NCBI GenBank assembly: GCA_017650305.1
Contig: JAGCFD010000054.1
Span: 36,770 to 100,769, forward strand
Source of the DNA: Bacteroidales bacterium
GTDB taxonomy: Bacteria; Bacteroidota; Bacteroidia; Bacteroidales; WCHB1-69
DNA length: 64,000 bases
Reading direction: 5' to 3'
The notes beneath the pieces were generated by a model. It saw only the letters and a program-made list of their open reading frames with translations, made no database searches and was not told the DNA's origin. Both the position numbers and the translations under genes were made by a program. The number at the start of each line of letters is the position of its first letter. The stretch's first letter is position 1. Below are positions 17,401 to 26,361 of the stretch, one piece after another.

Positions 17401-19203
17401 TTATTTCTTTATAAATTTAGTGGTAATACAATTGAGGTCAGCATCTGTTATCTTGACTACATAGTAACCAGCAGATAAACGAGAAATGTTCATATTTATT
17501 TGAATGTCTGTGGTTTTTTGTTCGGCGACCACTCTTCCGGAAATATCTGATATTTGGACAATCTTTTCAGATTCCATATTTGTGTTGATAACAAGGTGGT
17601 TTTCTGCCGGATTTGGATAAAGGGAGATGTTTTGTTCAAAATCTTCAATTCCAACATATTCCAAAAAGTCGAATTCCATAAATTCAGGAGGATTGTTGGG
17701 AATATAAGAGGAGATATTGCCGATGGAGATGTTCACGACAGAGCTGTCGGAGAGGAAAGGATGTGGATTGGTGTTCGGATTGAAGCTGTTGTGCGTTTGG
17801 TTGAAGTTGGCGGAGTTGGAGATGCTACCGCGCCGGAAGACATACACTTCATCCAGAATATCATCCCCGTTGTAATTGGCATTCCCGTCATACCACAGAT
17901 TCACACGATAGAAAATCATGCCGCCATAGGGCGTGGGGTCGTAACGCATCTTTTTGTTCCGATACTCTGCAATAATGAACTCAAAAGGGTTTTGGGTGGG
18001 GATACGATAGGCCAGATGATCCATGATCTCACTGCCGTTGGCGCGCAAAGAATATCGGCCGTATTGGGTGATTTCGGGAATGTCATCGATGGAGATCCAA
18101 TTGCCATATTTGGCCTTCATGTAGACGAGCATTTGTTGAGGATAAGGGTGAGTGTTGGAACACATAAGGTCCCATTGACCAACGGGATCCTGTTGGGTGG
18201 AGTCGTCATAATGATAGAGGTCTGGGGCACCCAAAGTGTGAAACATCTCGTGACATAGCGTGCTGTTGGCAAAATAATAGCCGGCATCCGCCAGTTGGAA
18301 GTTGAAATCCCAGACGCGCTTTCCGTGAATATAGGCTTCTTCTCCATATAACGACCAGCGATGAGGCCAAAGCAACACGTTCCAATCGCCCACATCCCCA
18401 CGGACAATGAAACAGACATTGTCCACAAAACCGTCGTTATCATAATCTAAATCAAGATCGCTGGGAATCATGTTTTCTACGTAGGCGACGGCCCGAGCCA
18501 GCAATTTGAACTCCATGCTGGTGCGTGCACTATCAGTCATATAGCCGTTAGTGTCTGTTGCTGACCAGGGAACATAATAGTCGCGGGAAAAAGTATCCTG
18601 ATACGATAAAATCAAGTCGCCGCTCGGAACGGGATAGAAGGATGTCTTTATAAACAGCTGGTTATAAGAAGCTTGTTTGAAATAGGTGTACATGGAATTA
18701 TAAGGCTCAATGGTGTCATTGAACATGTTGTCCACATCATTGAAGCTGTTGGTAAAGTTGGTGTCATCGGCAAAGCGGATGAAAACGGCGATATTGTTCA
18801 TGTGTCCCTTGTTGGTGTTCTCATCACGCACCATTGGTCGTTTGGCCGGGGCCAGCATGGCCTCCCGTCGTTGGAGATATTCCTTTTGAGAGATCTTGAG
18901 CCAGGGTCGCAGACTGCTTTTGGTGGCGGGATTGTCTTTGCCGGGAATATAGTCAGTGGCAATCAGTTTGCCCTTTTCCATAGAGGCATAAACAAAATAG
19001 CCGGTTTCCGCATTTTGTATGATGGTGTAACCCTCGGCATCATGTAACCAGTTGTAGAATTCATCTCCGGAGGCGAAGCAATTGAGAATTTCTCCATTGG
19101 GTTGGGTTAATGTGCGGGGTACAAATGAAAAATACGCAGCCTGCACTTGACACCAGTTCAAAAGGAGCAAAAAGAAAATATACGGTTTAATCAGTTTTTG
19201 CAT
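17401..19203 (-). CDS. Secreted M6-type metalloprotease-domain protein with T9SS sorting domain
   Basis: Predicted extracellular zinc protease of the immune inhibitor A (M6) type. A signal peptide (about 1-22) and propeptide region (about 23-125) precede the catalytic domain (about 130-430) with the zinc site CHEMFHTLGAPD (His318, Glu319, His322, Asp328). DLDYDNDGFVDNV (about 251-263) resembles a calcium loop. A beta-sandwich region follows, and residues about 520-600 (NISLYPNPAENHLVIN to AGYYVVKITDADLNCITTKFIKK) form a T9SS type A sorting domain. It lies in a tight run after cvpA (18-base gap) and before sufE (2-base gap). Family is clear from the motif; substrate unknown. Confidence 0.9.
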   Translation of the reverse strand: MQKLIKPYIFFLLLLNWCQVQAAYFSFVPRTLTQPNGEILNCFASGDEFYNWLHDAEGYTIIQNAETGYFVYASMEKGKLIATDYIPGKDNPATKSSLRPWLKISQKEYLQRREAMLAPAKRPMVRDENTNKGHMNNIAVFIRFADDTNFTNSFNDVDNMFNDTIEPYNSMYTYFKQASYNQLFIKTSFYPVPSGDLILSYQDTFSRDYYVPWSATDTNGYMTDSARTSMEFKLLARAVAYVENMIPSDLDLDYDNDGFVDNVCFIVRGDVGDWNVLLWPHRWSLYGEEAYIHGKRVWDFNFQLADAGYYFANSTLCHEMFHTLGAPDLYHYDDSTQQDPVGQWDLMCSNTHPYPQQMLVYMKAKYGNWISIDDIPEITQYGRYSLRANGSEIMDHLAYRIPTQNPFEFIIAEYRNKKMRYDPTPYGGMIFYRVNLWYDGNANYNGDDILDEVYVFRRGSISNSANFNQTHNSFNPNTNPHPFLSDSSVVNISIGNISSYIPNNPPEFMEFDFLEYVGIEDFEQNISLYPNPAENHLVINTNMESEKIVQISDISGRVVAEQKTTDIQINMNISRLSAGYYVVKITDADLNCITTKFIKK

Positions 19204-19221
19204 GATGTTCTTAAAAAATGT

Positions 19222-19698
19222 TTATTCTTCTTTGTTTAACTTATCTTTCCAGATCACTAATTTGGGAGCAAGAGGTTCTATATACTGATAGGCGATGGAA
19301 GTCTCTTTGGTCTCCTTTTTTATGATAATTTGTTTTTGATCTATCTTGTTGAGTAGTAAAAATATAATGCTGACCACCAGAACCACCTTGCAAATTCCAA
19401 AGCCGAGGCCCAACAGGTTGTCAACAATCTCGGGAATGGCGAGTTTAACAACTTTTTGCATGCCTTTTCCGGCCAGATGAACAAGGAAGAGCACCAGAAA
19501 AAACATAATGATGAAGGAGATGGGTTGAGCCATGGGGATGTTTAGCCATTCTTCCAAGAGAAAGGAAAGATGTTTAGCAGCCCAAAAGCCAAGTATAAGT
19601 GCAATGACAGCGAAGACTTCATAAATCAATCCGTTGCGGAAGCCTTTAAAGCCCCACCAACACAATGGAATTAATACTATGAGATCCAGCCAGTTCAT
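19222..19698 (-). CDS. CvpA-family inner-membrane protein
   Basis: A 158-residue protein with four hydrophobic helices (about 5-20, 28-48, 62-80, 100-120) and the family opening NWLDLIVLIPLCWWGFKGF. CvpA proteins are needed for colicin V production in E. coli and influence envelope and bile resistance elsewhere; the molecular role is not known. It starts one base after the mlaF stop codon, so it belongs to the mlaE-mlaF transcript. Confidence 0.87.
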   Translation of the reverse strand: MNWLDLIVLIPLCWWGFKGFRNGLIYEVFAVIALILGFWAAKHLSFLLEEWLNIPMAQPISFIIMFFLVLFLVHLAGKGMQKVVKLAIPEIVDNLLGLGFGICKVVLVVSIIFLLLNKIDQKQIIIKKETKETSIAYQYIEPLAPKLVIWKDKLNKEE

Positions 19699-19699
19699 G

Positions 19700-20452
19700 T
19701 TAAAGGTTTTGTCGTATTCTTTGTGTCAAGGGTTGCGCATAGATGAAGTCGTTGAGCAAGTCATTGTCTGAAATCAACACATTGTCTTTGTTGCCGCGCC
19801 ATTGAAGGTGTCCCTCGTAGATGAAGGAGATGGTTTCCCCAATGGTGATGACGGAGTTGAGGTCATGGGTATTGACCACCGTGGTGATGTTGAGGTCGTG
19901 GGTGATGTCGGTGATGAGTTCGTCAATCAAGAGAGCTGTTTTGGGGTCGAGTCCCGAATTGGGCTCGTCACAGAATAGATAGCGGGGGTTGCAGGCAATG
20001 CCACGCGCAAAAGCCGCCCGCTTCTGCATGCCGCCACTCAGTTCTGCCGGATAGAGTTTGTTGACATTGTGCAAATCCACACGCTCCAGACAGAAGTTCA
20101 CACGCTCCCGCTTCTCCTCCAGCGACATCTCCGTAAACATGTCCAAGGGAAACATCACATTTTCTTCAATTGTCATGGAGTCGAAAAGGGCGGAACCCTG
20201 AAACACCATGCCCATCTCTGCGCGCAGTGAATGCTTGTCCTTGTCGGGCAGATCGTGGAAACTGCGCCCGTTATACAAAACCACCCCCGATTCTGGAGTG
20301 AAGAGGCCCACCAGGCATTTCAACAAGACCGTTTTGCCGGATCCGGAGCGTCCAATGATGAGGTTTACCTTTCCCTCTTCAAAGGTGGTATTGATATCAA
20401 ACAAAACTTGTTTTTCACCGAAATATTTGCAGATATTGTTGACTTCTATCAT
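19700..20452 (-). CDS. mlaF: ABC transporter ATPase of the MlaF (phospholipid transport) type
   Basis: Cytosolic ATPase that should power MlaE-type lipid transport between the membranes. The 250 residues contain Walker A GRSGSGKTVLLK (about 34-45), signature LSGGMQKRAAFARG (about 138-151), Walker B YLFCDEPNSGLDP (about 158-170) and the switch His in VNTHDLNSV. It starts one base after the mlaE stop codon. Unlike most Mla/MCE clusters, no MCE-domain (MlaD) gene follows. Confidence 0.9.
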   Translation of the reverse strand: MIEVNNICKYFGEKQVLFDINTTFEEGKVNLIIGRSGSGKTVLLKCLVGLFTPESGVVLYNGRSFHDLPDKDKHSLRAEMGMVFQGSALFDSMTIEENVMFPLDMFTEMSLEEKRERVNFCLERVDLHNVNKLYPAELSGGMQKRAAFARGIACNPRYLFCDEPNSGLDPKTALLIDELITDITHDLNITTVVNTHDLNSVITIGETISFIYEGHLQWRGNKDNVLISDNDLLNDFIYAQPLTQRIRQNL

Positions 20453-20453
20453 A

Positions 20454-21197
20454 TTACAGCATTATTTGGGTGATGAGGACGTTCAATATGAGGATAATGA
20501 AACTGGAGACTACAATGCCCTGAGTGTTGGCCTTTCCGAGCTCCAGCGCGCCGCCGTCGATGCGGTAACCATAGAAGGCGGCCACCGAAGACATGACGAA
20601 GGCGAAGATGAAAGTCTTGGTGATGGCGTAAAAGATGTCGTAGGCGCGGAAGCAGTAGGTGAGGCCATCCATGAAATGGTAGGGGGTAATGCACCCTGTA
20701 ATCCAGACGGTCAGAAAACCACCCACTAAAGCGAAAAAGATGCTGAAAATGATCAGGATAGGATTTACCACCATGGCAGACAGCACTTTCGGCAATACCA
20801 GGTAAGAGGCGGGATTGACACCCATAACCTCCAAAGCGTCTATCTGTTCTGTGACACGCATACTTCCAATTTCAGCAGTAATGCGGGAGCCCAAGTTACC
20901 CACCAGCAACAGACTGATGATGGTGGGACAGAGTTCCATCACGATGGAGGTTCGGGAAACAAAGCCCACTGTCCACGAAGGAATCCAGCTGCTCTCTATC
21001 TGCATGGCGGTCTGGGTGGTGATAACGCTACCCATGGCGAGGGAGACGATACTGACAATCAACATGGATCCTATTCCCATAGATTCCATCTCAAAGACAA
21101 GCTTCTTGAAGAAAATCTTGGTTTTGTCCGGTTTGGAAAAAACCTTCCTCAAGAAGATGAAGTATTCGCCGATGATGGAAAGTGCATTCTTTAACAT
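20454..21197 (-). CDS. mlaE: MlaE-family ABC transporter permease
   Basis: Inner-membrane permease of the phospholipid-trafficking Mla type, 247 residues with five or six hydrophobic helices. Typical stretches are SWTVGFVSRTSIVMELCPTI, the GSRITAEIGSMRVTEQIDAL loop (about 127-146), the MlaE coupling region, and VNPASYLVLPKVLSAM. I chose the ATG at 21197 (MLKNALS) over an in-frame TTG at 21209, because the -7 box at 21215-21222 leaves almost no RNA upstream of the TTG. First gene of the run mlaE-mlaF-cvpA-M6-sufE-lipoprotein. Confidence 0.9.
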   Translation of the reverse strand: MLKNALSIIGEYFIFLRKVFSKPDKTKIFFKKLVFEMESMGIGSMLIVSIVSLAMGSVITTQTAMQIESSWIPSWTVGFVSRTSIVMELCPTIISLLLVGNLGSRITAEIGSMRVTEQIDALEVMGVNPASYLVLPKVLSAMVVNPILIIFSIFFALVGGFLTVWITGCITPYHFMDGLTYCFRAYDIFYAITKTFIFAFVMSSVAAFYGYRIDGGALELGKANTQGIVVSSFIILILNVLITQIML

Positions 21198-21214
21198 ATC
21201 TCTAAACAAGGCGG

Positions 21215-21222
21215 CAAAGGTA
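21215..21222 (-). promoter_or_regulatory. -7 promoter box for the mlaE operon
   Basis: TACCTTTG followed by CCGCC on the minus strand. The ATG at 21197 lies 17 nt downstream. Supports choosing that start. Confidence 0.65.
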
Positions 21223-21257
21223 CATATTTTTTGATTTTTTTAGATGAATGTCTACAG

Positions 21258-22100
21258 TTATTTCAACAATCCTTTTAGCAGGAGTATTTCTTCAGCCCAT
21301 AGATTCTCATCCGGAGTTTCGAGGATAAGGGGCATGTTGTCGAAGCGAGGGTCGTTCATGAAGCGCTCAAAGAAAGGCATCCCCAGGAGGCCCTTGCCAA
21401 TGCTGTCGTGGCGGTCCACACGTGATGCCAACTCCTTTTTAGTGTCATTAAGATGGATGGCTCTGAGGTAGTGGGCCCCTATGGTTTGATCAAATTCCGC
21501 AAAGGTGGCTCGATAGCCCTCTTCAGTTTTGAGATCGTAGCCGGCGGAATAGGTGTGGCAAGTGTCAAGACAGACGCCCACGCGACTCTTGTCCTCCACC
21601 TTGTCGATGATGATGGCGATATGTTCGAAGCTAAAGCCCACGTTAGAACCCTGCCCGGCAGTATTTTCAATCACTGCGGTAACACCCTCCGTCCGCTCCA
21701 AAGCCAGGTTGATGCTTTCAGCGATGCGATTCAGGCATTTGTCGAGCGGAATCTGGTTTAGATGGCTGCCCGGGTGAAAGTTGAGCATCTTAAGTCCAAG
21801 TTGTTCACAACGTTTCATCTCATCGAAAAAGGCATTGCGAGACTTCCCGATCAACGTATCGTCAGGTTGTCCGAGGTTGATGAGATAGCTGTCGTGCGGC
21901 AAAATATAATCGGAAATGATACCTGCCTCCTCGCAGTTGGCCTTAAAGAGTTCAATGCTTTTGTTTGTGAGAGGTGGCGAAACCCATTGTCGTTGGTTCT
22001 TTGTGAACAGGGCAAATGCGCTGGCACCTACCGCCTTGGCATTCAACGGTGCGTTCTCTACGCCGCCAGAAGCACTCACATGAGGTCCTATGTATTTCAT
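21258..22100 (-). CDS. nfo: Endonuclease IV (AP endonuclease)
   Basis: Cleaves DNA at abasic sites during base excision repair. The 280-residue TIM-barrel protein keeps the metal-binding motifs: [73 protein letters not shown] and the terminal LILETPDE. It starts 2 bases after the stop codon of the preceding barrel-protein gene, making it the third gene of an rsmE-barrel-nfo unit. Confidence 0.96.
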   Translation of the reverse strand: MKYIGPHVSASGGVENAPLNAKAVGASAFALFTKNQRQWVSPPLTNKSIELFKANCEEAGIISDYILPHDSYLINLGQPDDTLIGKSRNAFFDEMKRCEQLGLKMLNFHPGSHLNQIPLDKCLNRIAESINLALERTEGVTAVIENTAGQGSNVGFSFEHIAIIIDKVEDKSRVGVCLDTCHTYSAGYDLKTEEGYRATFAEFDQTIGAHYLRAIHLNDTKKELASRVDRHDSIGKGLLGMPFFERFMNDPRFDNMPLILETPDENLWAEEILLLKGLLK

Positions 22101-22102
22101 AA

Positions 22103-22897
22103 TCAGTTTATTTTGTATCCAACCATAATCTGGAAACTGAACAGTCGCTCTATATAGTTTTCGCCTGCAAACTTGGTGTTCATCATATTTGTCAAGCCAA
22201 AGTCCACGTGTGCGCCAAAGTAGAATTTAAACACTTGATATCCAGCTTCTGCTGCGATGCCCATGTTGAAGCGTTTGAGGATGTTGCCGCGATAGAGCGG
22301 ATATTTGGAGGTATAGTCATCATTGTCAATGTGATAGAAGAGATATTTGCTGTCGTTCAGGAATGGATCGAAGTGGCCGGAAATAATGTAGTTGGTGGAG
22401 CTCGCAGCGGGATCCTTGACTACGGCGGAAGCGTCATAGACAATCTGTCCGCTCAACGCAATATCAGTAAAGAGACCCAAACCCGCAACGAAATGGTTGC
22501 TTTCCAGCGATGAGTGATAATAGAGCATCAACGGGATCTTGACACGGTTCATCTTGTACATGTTTTCGGATGCAATAGAGATCTGTTTGGACTCCTGTTC
22601 AAAGATTGCGGTCTGAACCTGATGGAGCCGTTGCCAACCATACATCAAGCCTGTTTGCAGGAACAGTCTGTCTTTCATCTGTATGTCAACAATCAGTCCA
22701 GCCGTCACGCCCAATTTAAGCTGCTCGGAGGCACCATAGCCGAAAGCGGCCTGGGCGTCGATGGTGGATTTCGGAATCAGCATGGTGGTGCCACTGAGGC
22801 CTACCCTTGCTGACAGTTGTACCCGTTGTGTCTCTTCTTGTGCTTGTATGGCTGACAGAAAACAAACCAAGGTAAAAAATAAAGCAAATTTTTTCAT
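22103..22897 (-). CDS. Outer-membrane beta-barrel protein (PorT-like), function unknown
   Basis: A 264-residue protein with a signal peptide ([19 protein letters not shown]) and a mature part rich in alternating hydrophobic/aromatic strands ([31 protein letters not shown]-type segments, [10 protein letters not shown] and a terminal [12 protein letters not shown]). The final strand pattern fits an eight-stranded outer-membrane barrel of the PorT-like fold. Its start overlaps the rsmE stop by 4 bases (ATGA) and its stop is 2 bases before nfo, so all three are probably one transcript. No specific function can be assigned. Confidence 0.72.
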   Translation of the reverse strand: MKKFALFFTLVCFLSAIQAQEETQRVQLSARVGLSGTTMLIPKSTIDAQAAFGYGASEQLKLGVTAGLIVDIQMKDRLFLQTGLMYGWQRLHQVQTAIFEQESKQISIASENMYKMNRVKIPLMLYYHSSLESNHFVAGLGLFTDIALSGQIVYDASAVVKDPAASSTNYIISGHFDPFLNDSKYLFYHIDNDDYTSKYPLYRGNILKRFNMGIAAEAGYQVFKFYFGAHVDFGLTNMMNTKFAGENYIERLFSFQIMVGYKIN

Positions 22898-23640
22898 ATC
22901 TGAGGTTTTTGATTATTATTCAAGACAGGATTTGAAGAACATTCGTGTATTGCAGCTGCCAGGCACCCATAAAGACCGGCGGTTTCTGTGCGCAACCGGC
23001 GGTTGCCGAGCTTCACCTCCATGTAACCGGATTGTCGCGCCAAGACGATCTCTTCGGTGCTGAAATCCCCTTCCGGACCGATTAACAATATCATCTCGGA
23101 AAATTGTCGCGGCATGTCCACCAGTTGCCGTTGGTTGTTTTCATCACACCAAGCGATAAACTTATCGGCTTGAGTATCTTTGTTTTGCTGTATAAAATCC
23201 GTGAATTTCATCATCTTGAGCGGCGGTAACCAAGTAGTTTGCGACTGCTTCAAGGCGGCAATGGACAGCCGTTGCATGCGGTCGAGGTTGAGGTGCGTGC
23301 GCTCGGAGTGGTCGCACTGCAGGAATGTGAGCGAGCAGATGCCGATTTCGATGGCTTTCTCCAGCAGCCATTCCATGCGATCGGCGTTCTTGGTGGGCGC
23401 AATGGCAAGATGCAATCCGTTATGGATGAGGAGATTGTCAGCGATAGCTTCGCGGATTTCCAAGAGACACTTTTGGGGATGCGCTTCGGTGACCACAGCC
23501 TCCGCGAGGTGACCGCAGCCGTCCGTCACACGCACAACATCGCCTTCGCGATGGCGCATCACACGCACGCAATGCTCTGATTCTTCGTTGCTTAAGGTTA
23601 CGAAGGGTTGGGTTATATCGGGGGAGTAGAAGTGATGCAT
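22894..23640 (-). CDS. rsmE: 16S rRNA (uracil-1498-N3)-methyltransferase
   Basis: SPOUT-class methyltransferase that makes m3U1498 in 16S rRNA. From the ATG at 23640 (MHHFYSPDI) it has 248 residues, with the N-terminal PUA-like domain (HCVRVMRHREGDVVRVTDG) and the C-terminal knot (LLIGPEGDFSTEEI, KLGNRRLRTETAG). A longer reading frame opens at 23676, but the promoter box at 23666-23673 lies inside that extension, so the shorter start is right. It overlaps the next gene by 4 bases. Confidence 0.95.
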   Translation of the reverse strand: MHHFYSPDITQPFVTLSNEESEHCVRVMRHREGDVVRVTDGCGHLAEAVVTEAHPQKCLLEIREAIADNLLIHNGLHLAIAPTKNADRMEWLLEKAIEIGICSLTFLQCDHSERTHLNLDRMQRLSIAALKQSQTTWLPPLKMMKFTDFIQQNKDTQADKFIAWCDENNQRQLVDMPRQFSEMILLIGPEGDFSTEEIVLARQSGYMEVKLGNRRLRTETAGLYGCLAAAIHECSSNPVLNNNQKPQI

Positions 23641-23665
23641 GATAATATCCAAACAGATGATAGCG

Positions 23666-23673
23666 CAAAAGTA
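23666..23673 (-). promoter_or_regulatory. -7 promoter box for rsmE
   Basis: TACTTTTG followed by CGC on the minus strand, 25 nt before the ATG at 23640. It decides the rsmE start. Confidence 0.6.
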
Positions 23674-23730
23674 CACAATTTATTCATTTTATTTCAATCC
23701 CGCCATCCTATTGACCTTATATTTTGGATT

Positions 23731-23752
23731 AAAAAACCCGTAAACCTACGGC
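23731..23752 (-). terminator. Intrinsic terminator after the ABC-F ATPase gene
   Basis: Short stem CCGTA / TACGG with a 4-base loop, followed on the minus strand by GTTTTTT. It lies about 43 bases past the ABC-F stop codon and upstream of the rsmE promoter, separating the two units. Confidence 0.6.
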
Positions 23753-23794
23753 ATGTGGAAAAAAAACCAGACATCAGAAATTCTACAAAGACCC

Positions 23795-25690
23795 TCAGCT
23801 CTCCTTCTCCGACAATTCCATCCAGCGTTCGGTTTTTTCATCCAATAATGCGGAGATTTCGGCGTAGCGTCTACCCCAGGCGGCAAAGTCGTCGGCAGAG
23901 CCCTGCCCCGCGCTCATCTTGGCCTCTATGTCCGCTTTTTCCTGCTCCAGGTTTGCAATCTCCAGTTCCAGTTCTTCCAGCTCTTTTTTTTCCTTGTAAG
24001 TCAGCTTGTTGGCATTGGTGGTGCGGGTAGGCTTGACGGGCGTTTCCTGTTCCCGAAGCAGCTTTTCAGCCCGCTTCTGAATTTTCAAAGCCTTGTTTTT
24101 GGCCAGGCGGTACTCGGTATAGTTGCCGTAATAGTCCTTGATTTTGCCATCCCCTTCAAAAACGAAGATGTGGTCCACCAACTTGTTCATGAGCCAGCGG
24201 TCGTGGGAGACGATAATCATACAACCTTCGAAATTGGTGAGGAAGTCTTCCAACAAGTTGAGAGTGTCGATGTCGAAGTCGTTGGTGGGCTCGTCGAGGA
24301 TAAGGAAATTTGGATTTTTTAACAGCGTAATGAGTAGGTGGAGTTTACGGCGCTCGCCCCCGCTAAGATCTTCATAATAGGTGTATTGCTGACTAAAAGG
24401 AAAGCCAAAGTGGTTAAGAAACTGGGCTGCACTGATGTAATTGCCGTTCTCCATGCGTATTACTTCCGCCTGTTCCTTGACCAACTCCAGCACGATTTTA
24501 TTGCCTGGATAGGTGAAATCGTTTTGAGAGAAGTAGCCGAATTGGATAGTGAGTCCGGGGGTGATCTTGCCACCATCTGGTTTCACTTCGCCCATAATCA
24601 TCTTCAGGAAGGTGCTCTTGCCTGTCCCGTTTTTACCCACAATACCGCATTTCTCTCCCCTTTTGAAGATATATGAAAAGTCTTTGATGATGGTTTGATC
24701 GGGGTAGGAGAAATCCAGATGGCTGATTTCCAATATTTTGTGTCCGATTCGTTCCGATTGGACCTTGAAGGCTTCGGGGGCGGCCTCTACTTTGCGATTG
24801 ACCTGTTCTTGCAGTTTCTCGAAGTTGTTGATGCGAGCACGGGCTTTGGTGGTGCGGGCCTGCGGGGAGGTGTGCACCCACTCCAACTCTCGCCGATAGA
24901 GGTTGCGCAGACGCTCGTGCTCGGCTGACTCGTTAGCCAGACGCTCAGCCTTTTTTTCAACAAAATAGTCGTATTTTCCCTTGTAATGATAAAGGTTTCC
25001 GTTGCTCAGCTCAAAGATGTCGCTGCATACATTGTCCAAAAAGGCCCGGTCGTGGGTGACCATCAGAAGCGTAATGTTGGCGGAGGAGAGGTAACCCTCC
25101 AACCATTCAATCATCTCCACATCGAGGTGGTTGGTGGGCTCGTCAAGGATGAGTAGGTCGGTGTCGGCAATCAAAGCTTTTGCCAGGGCGGTCTTCTTTC
25201 GTTGTCCACCCGACAATTCATTGATATTCTTGAAGATATTGTCAATCCCGAATCGGGAAAGGATCTCCTTGATTTTGGATTCGTAATCCCAGGCATGGAG
25301 TCGGTCCATTTCAAGGACGGCGTTATCCATGCGTTCCTGGGGCACTTGGTCGTGACGGCCGCGTTCCAACAGGGAGACACAGGTCTCGTACTCCTTAACA
25401 GCCTGTACAATAGGGGTTTCCTCGCGAAAAAGATTCTCTATCACAGAATCATCTTCGTTGAAGTTGTCCATTTGGGGCAAGTAGGATACGGTTATGTCAT
25501 TACGTATCACCACTTCGCCGGAGTCTGGAGAATCCAATCCGGCAATAATATTGAGAAGGGTGCTTTTTCCCGTTCCATTATGGGCAATAAGGGCACTCTT
25601 CTGTCCCTTCTCAAGACCGAAGGTGATGTTTTGGAACAGGAGTTTCTCCCCAACTGTTTTGGATAGATTGTTGACAGTTAGATAGTTCAT
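23795..25690 (-). CDS. ABC-F family ATPase (Uup/EttA-like translation factor)
   Basis: A soluble 631-residue protein with two ABC ATPase domains and no membrane segment, as in ABC-F factors that act on ribosomes. Domain 1 has Walker A HNGTGKSTLLN (about 36-46), signature LSGGQRKKTALAKAL and Walker B LLILDEPTNHLDV; domain 2 has GKNGTGKSTFLK, LSGGERRKLHLLITLL and FLILDEPTNDFDI. The linker between the domains is charged and helical, and the C-terminal 90 residues (about 540-625) form a coiled coil as in Uup. Some family members bind DNA or give ribosome-targeting antibiotic resistance; nothing here points to resistance. It is downstream of ridA. Confidence 0.93.
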   Translation of the reverse strand: MNYLTVNNLSKTVGEKLLFQNITFGLEKGQKSALIAHNGTGKSTLLNIIAGLDSPDSGEVVIRNDITVSYLPQMDNFNEDDSVIENLFREETPIVQAVKEYETCVSLLERGRHDQVPQERMDNAVLEMDRLHAWDYESKIKEILSRFGIDNIFKNINELSGGQRKKTALAKALIADTDLLILDEPTNHLDVEMIEWLEGYLSSANITLLMVTHDRAFLDNVCSDIFELSNGNLYHYKGKYDYFVEKKAERLANESAEHERLRNLYRRELEWVHTSPQARTTKARARINNFEKLQEQVNRKVEAAPEAFKVQSERIGHKILEISHLDFSYPDQTIIKDFSYIFKRGEKCGIVGKNGTGKSTFLKMIMGEVKPDGGKITPGLTIQFGYFSQNDFTYPGNKIVLELVKEQAEVIRMENGNYISAAQFLNHFGFPFSQQYTYYEDLSGGERRKLHLLITLLKNPNFLILDEPTNDFDIDTLNLLEDFLTNFEGCMIIVSHDRWLMNKLVDHIFVFEGDGKIKDYYGNYTEYRLAKNKALKIQKRAEKLLREQETPVKPTRTTNANKLTYKEKKELEELELEIANLEQEKADIEAKMSAGQGSADDFAAWGRRYAEISALLDEKTERWMELSEKES

Positions 25691-25758
25691 GCAAGCCTTT
25701 GGCCATTAGCTTTTGGCCAATAGCTCACAGCTAATAGCCAACAGCTTACTATCCATAA
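25691..25758. repeat. Intergenic GGCCATTAGC/GGCCAATAGC repeat cluster
   Basis: The 68 bases between ridA and the ABC-F gene contain several copies of a ten-base unit, GGCCATTAGC, GGCCAATAGC and its near-inverse GCTAATAGCC. They can pair into an imperfect hairpin around 25711-25740. The same units occur after dprA at 56452-56490 and beside the comF region at 60910-60922, so this belongs to a dispersed intergenic family. Confidence 0.65.
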
Positions 25759-26133
25759 CTATTTTACGGCAATGACTTCTATCTCGACCATCACACCCTT
25801 AGGCAGGTCTTTGACTGCGAAGGCAGCGCGGGCGGGTGGGTTGGAGGGGAATCGGGTGGCGTAGACCTCGTTCATGGCGCCAAAGTTGGCGATGTCGCTG
25901 AGCAGACAGGTGGTCTTCACCACGTTGTCGAAGGTGTAGCCAGCCTTGTCAAGAATGGCGGCGATGTTTTTCATCACCTGTTCGGTTTGGGCGGTGATGC
26001 CTTCAGGAACGGTGCCGGTGGCGGGGTTCACAGGAATTTGACCGGAGATAAACAACATGCCATTGGCTTCAATAGCTTGACTGTAGGGGCCGATGGCGGC
26101 AGGAGCATGCTCAGTGTGGATTACGTTCTTCAT
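25759..26133 (-). CDS. ridA: RidA-family enamine/imine deaminase
   Basis: Hydrolyses reactive enamine and imine intermediates released by PLP enzymes such as threonine dehydratase. The 124-residue protein carries the family signature in FISGQIPVNPATG and the catalytic Arg region NPPARAAFAVKDLPKG near the C-terminus. Length is normal. It has its own promoter and lies divergent from the TM1266-like/hydG pair, with the ABC-F gene 68 bases downstream. Confidence 0.95.
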   Translation of the reverse strand: MKNVIHTEHAPAAIGPYSQAIEANGMLFISGQIPVNPATGTVPEGITAQTEQVMKNIAAILDKAGYTFDNVVKTTCLLSDIANFGAMNEVYATRFPSNPPARAAFAVKDLPKGVMVEIEVIAVK

Positions 26134-26187
26134 AGTGATTTTTTATATTTATAAGTTTTTGTGGAACACCATGTCCCAACGAAGCGG

Positions 26188-26195
26188 CAAATGTA
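26188..26195 (-). promoter_or_regulatory. -7 promoter box for ridA
   Basis: TACATTTG followed by CCGC on the minus strand; a TTG about 20 bases upstream could be the -33 element. Leader of about 50 nt. Confidence 0.55.
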
Positions 26196-26285
26196 CATAA
26201 ATTTCAAATACACTCCAACAAATGTGTTTGTCAGCGATGCTTTTGAAAAAAGCAAAAAGAGCAGTATTTACACCAACTTTTTTTG

Positions 26286-26293
26286 TACTTTTG
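26286..26293 (+). promoter_or_regulatory. -7 promoter box for the TM1266-like gene and hydG
   Basis: TACTTTTG followed by CCGC. The start codon at 26362 is about 68 nt downstream, leaving a leader of about 60 nt, longer than most in this window. Confidence 0.6.
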
Positions 26294-26361
26294 CCGCGTC
26301 ATTCGGGACCGCAAGTTTCGCGTGACCTTAACAAGTTTAACCTAATCCAAAAGAGACTCTA

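Noticed and set aside
23641-23676. Upstream start of rsmE (36 bases longer)
   Set aside because: The added sequence contains the promoter box and the added residues do not match the family.
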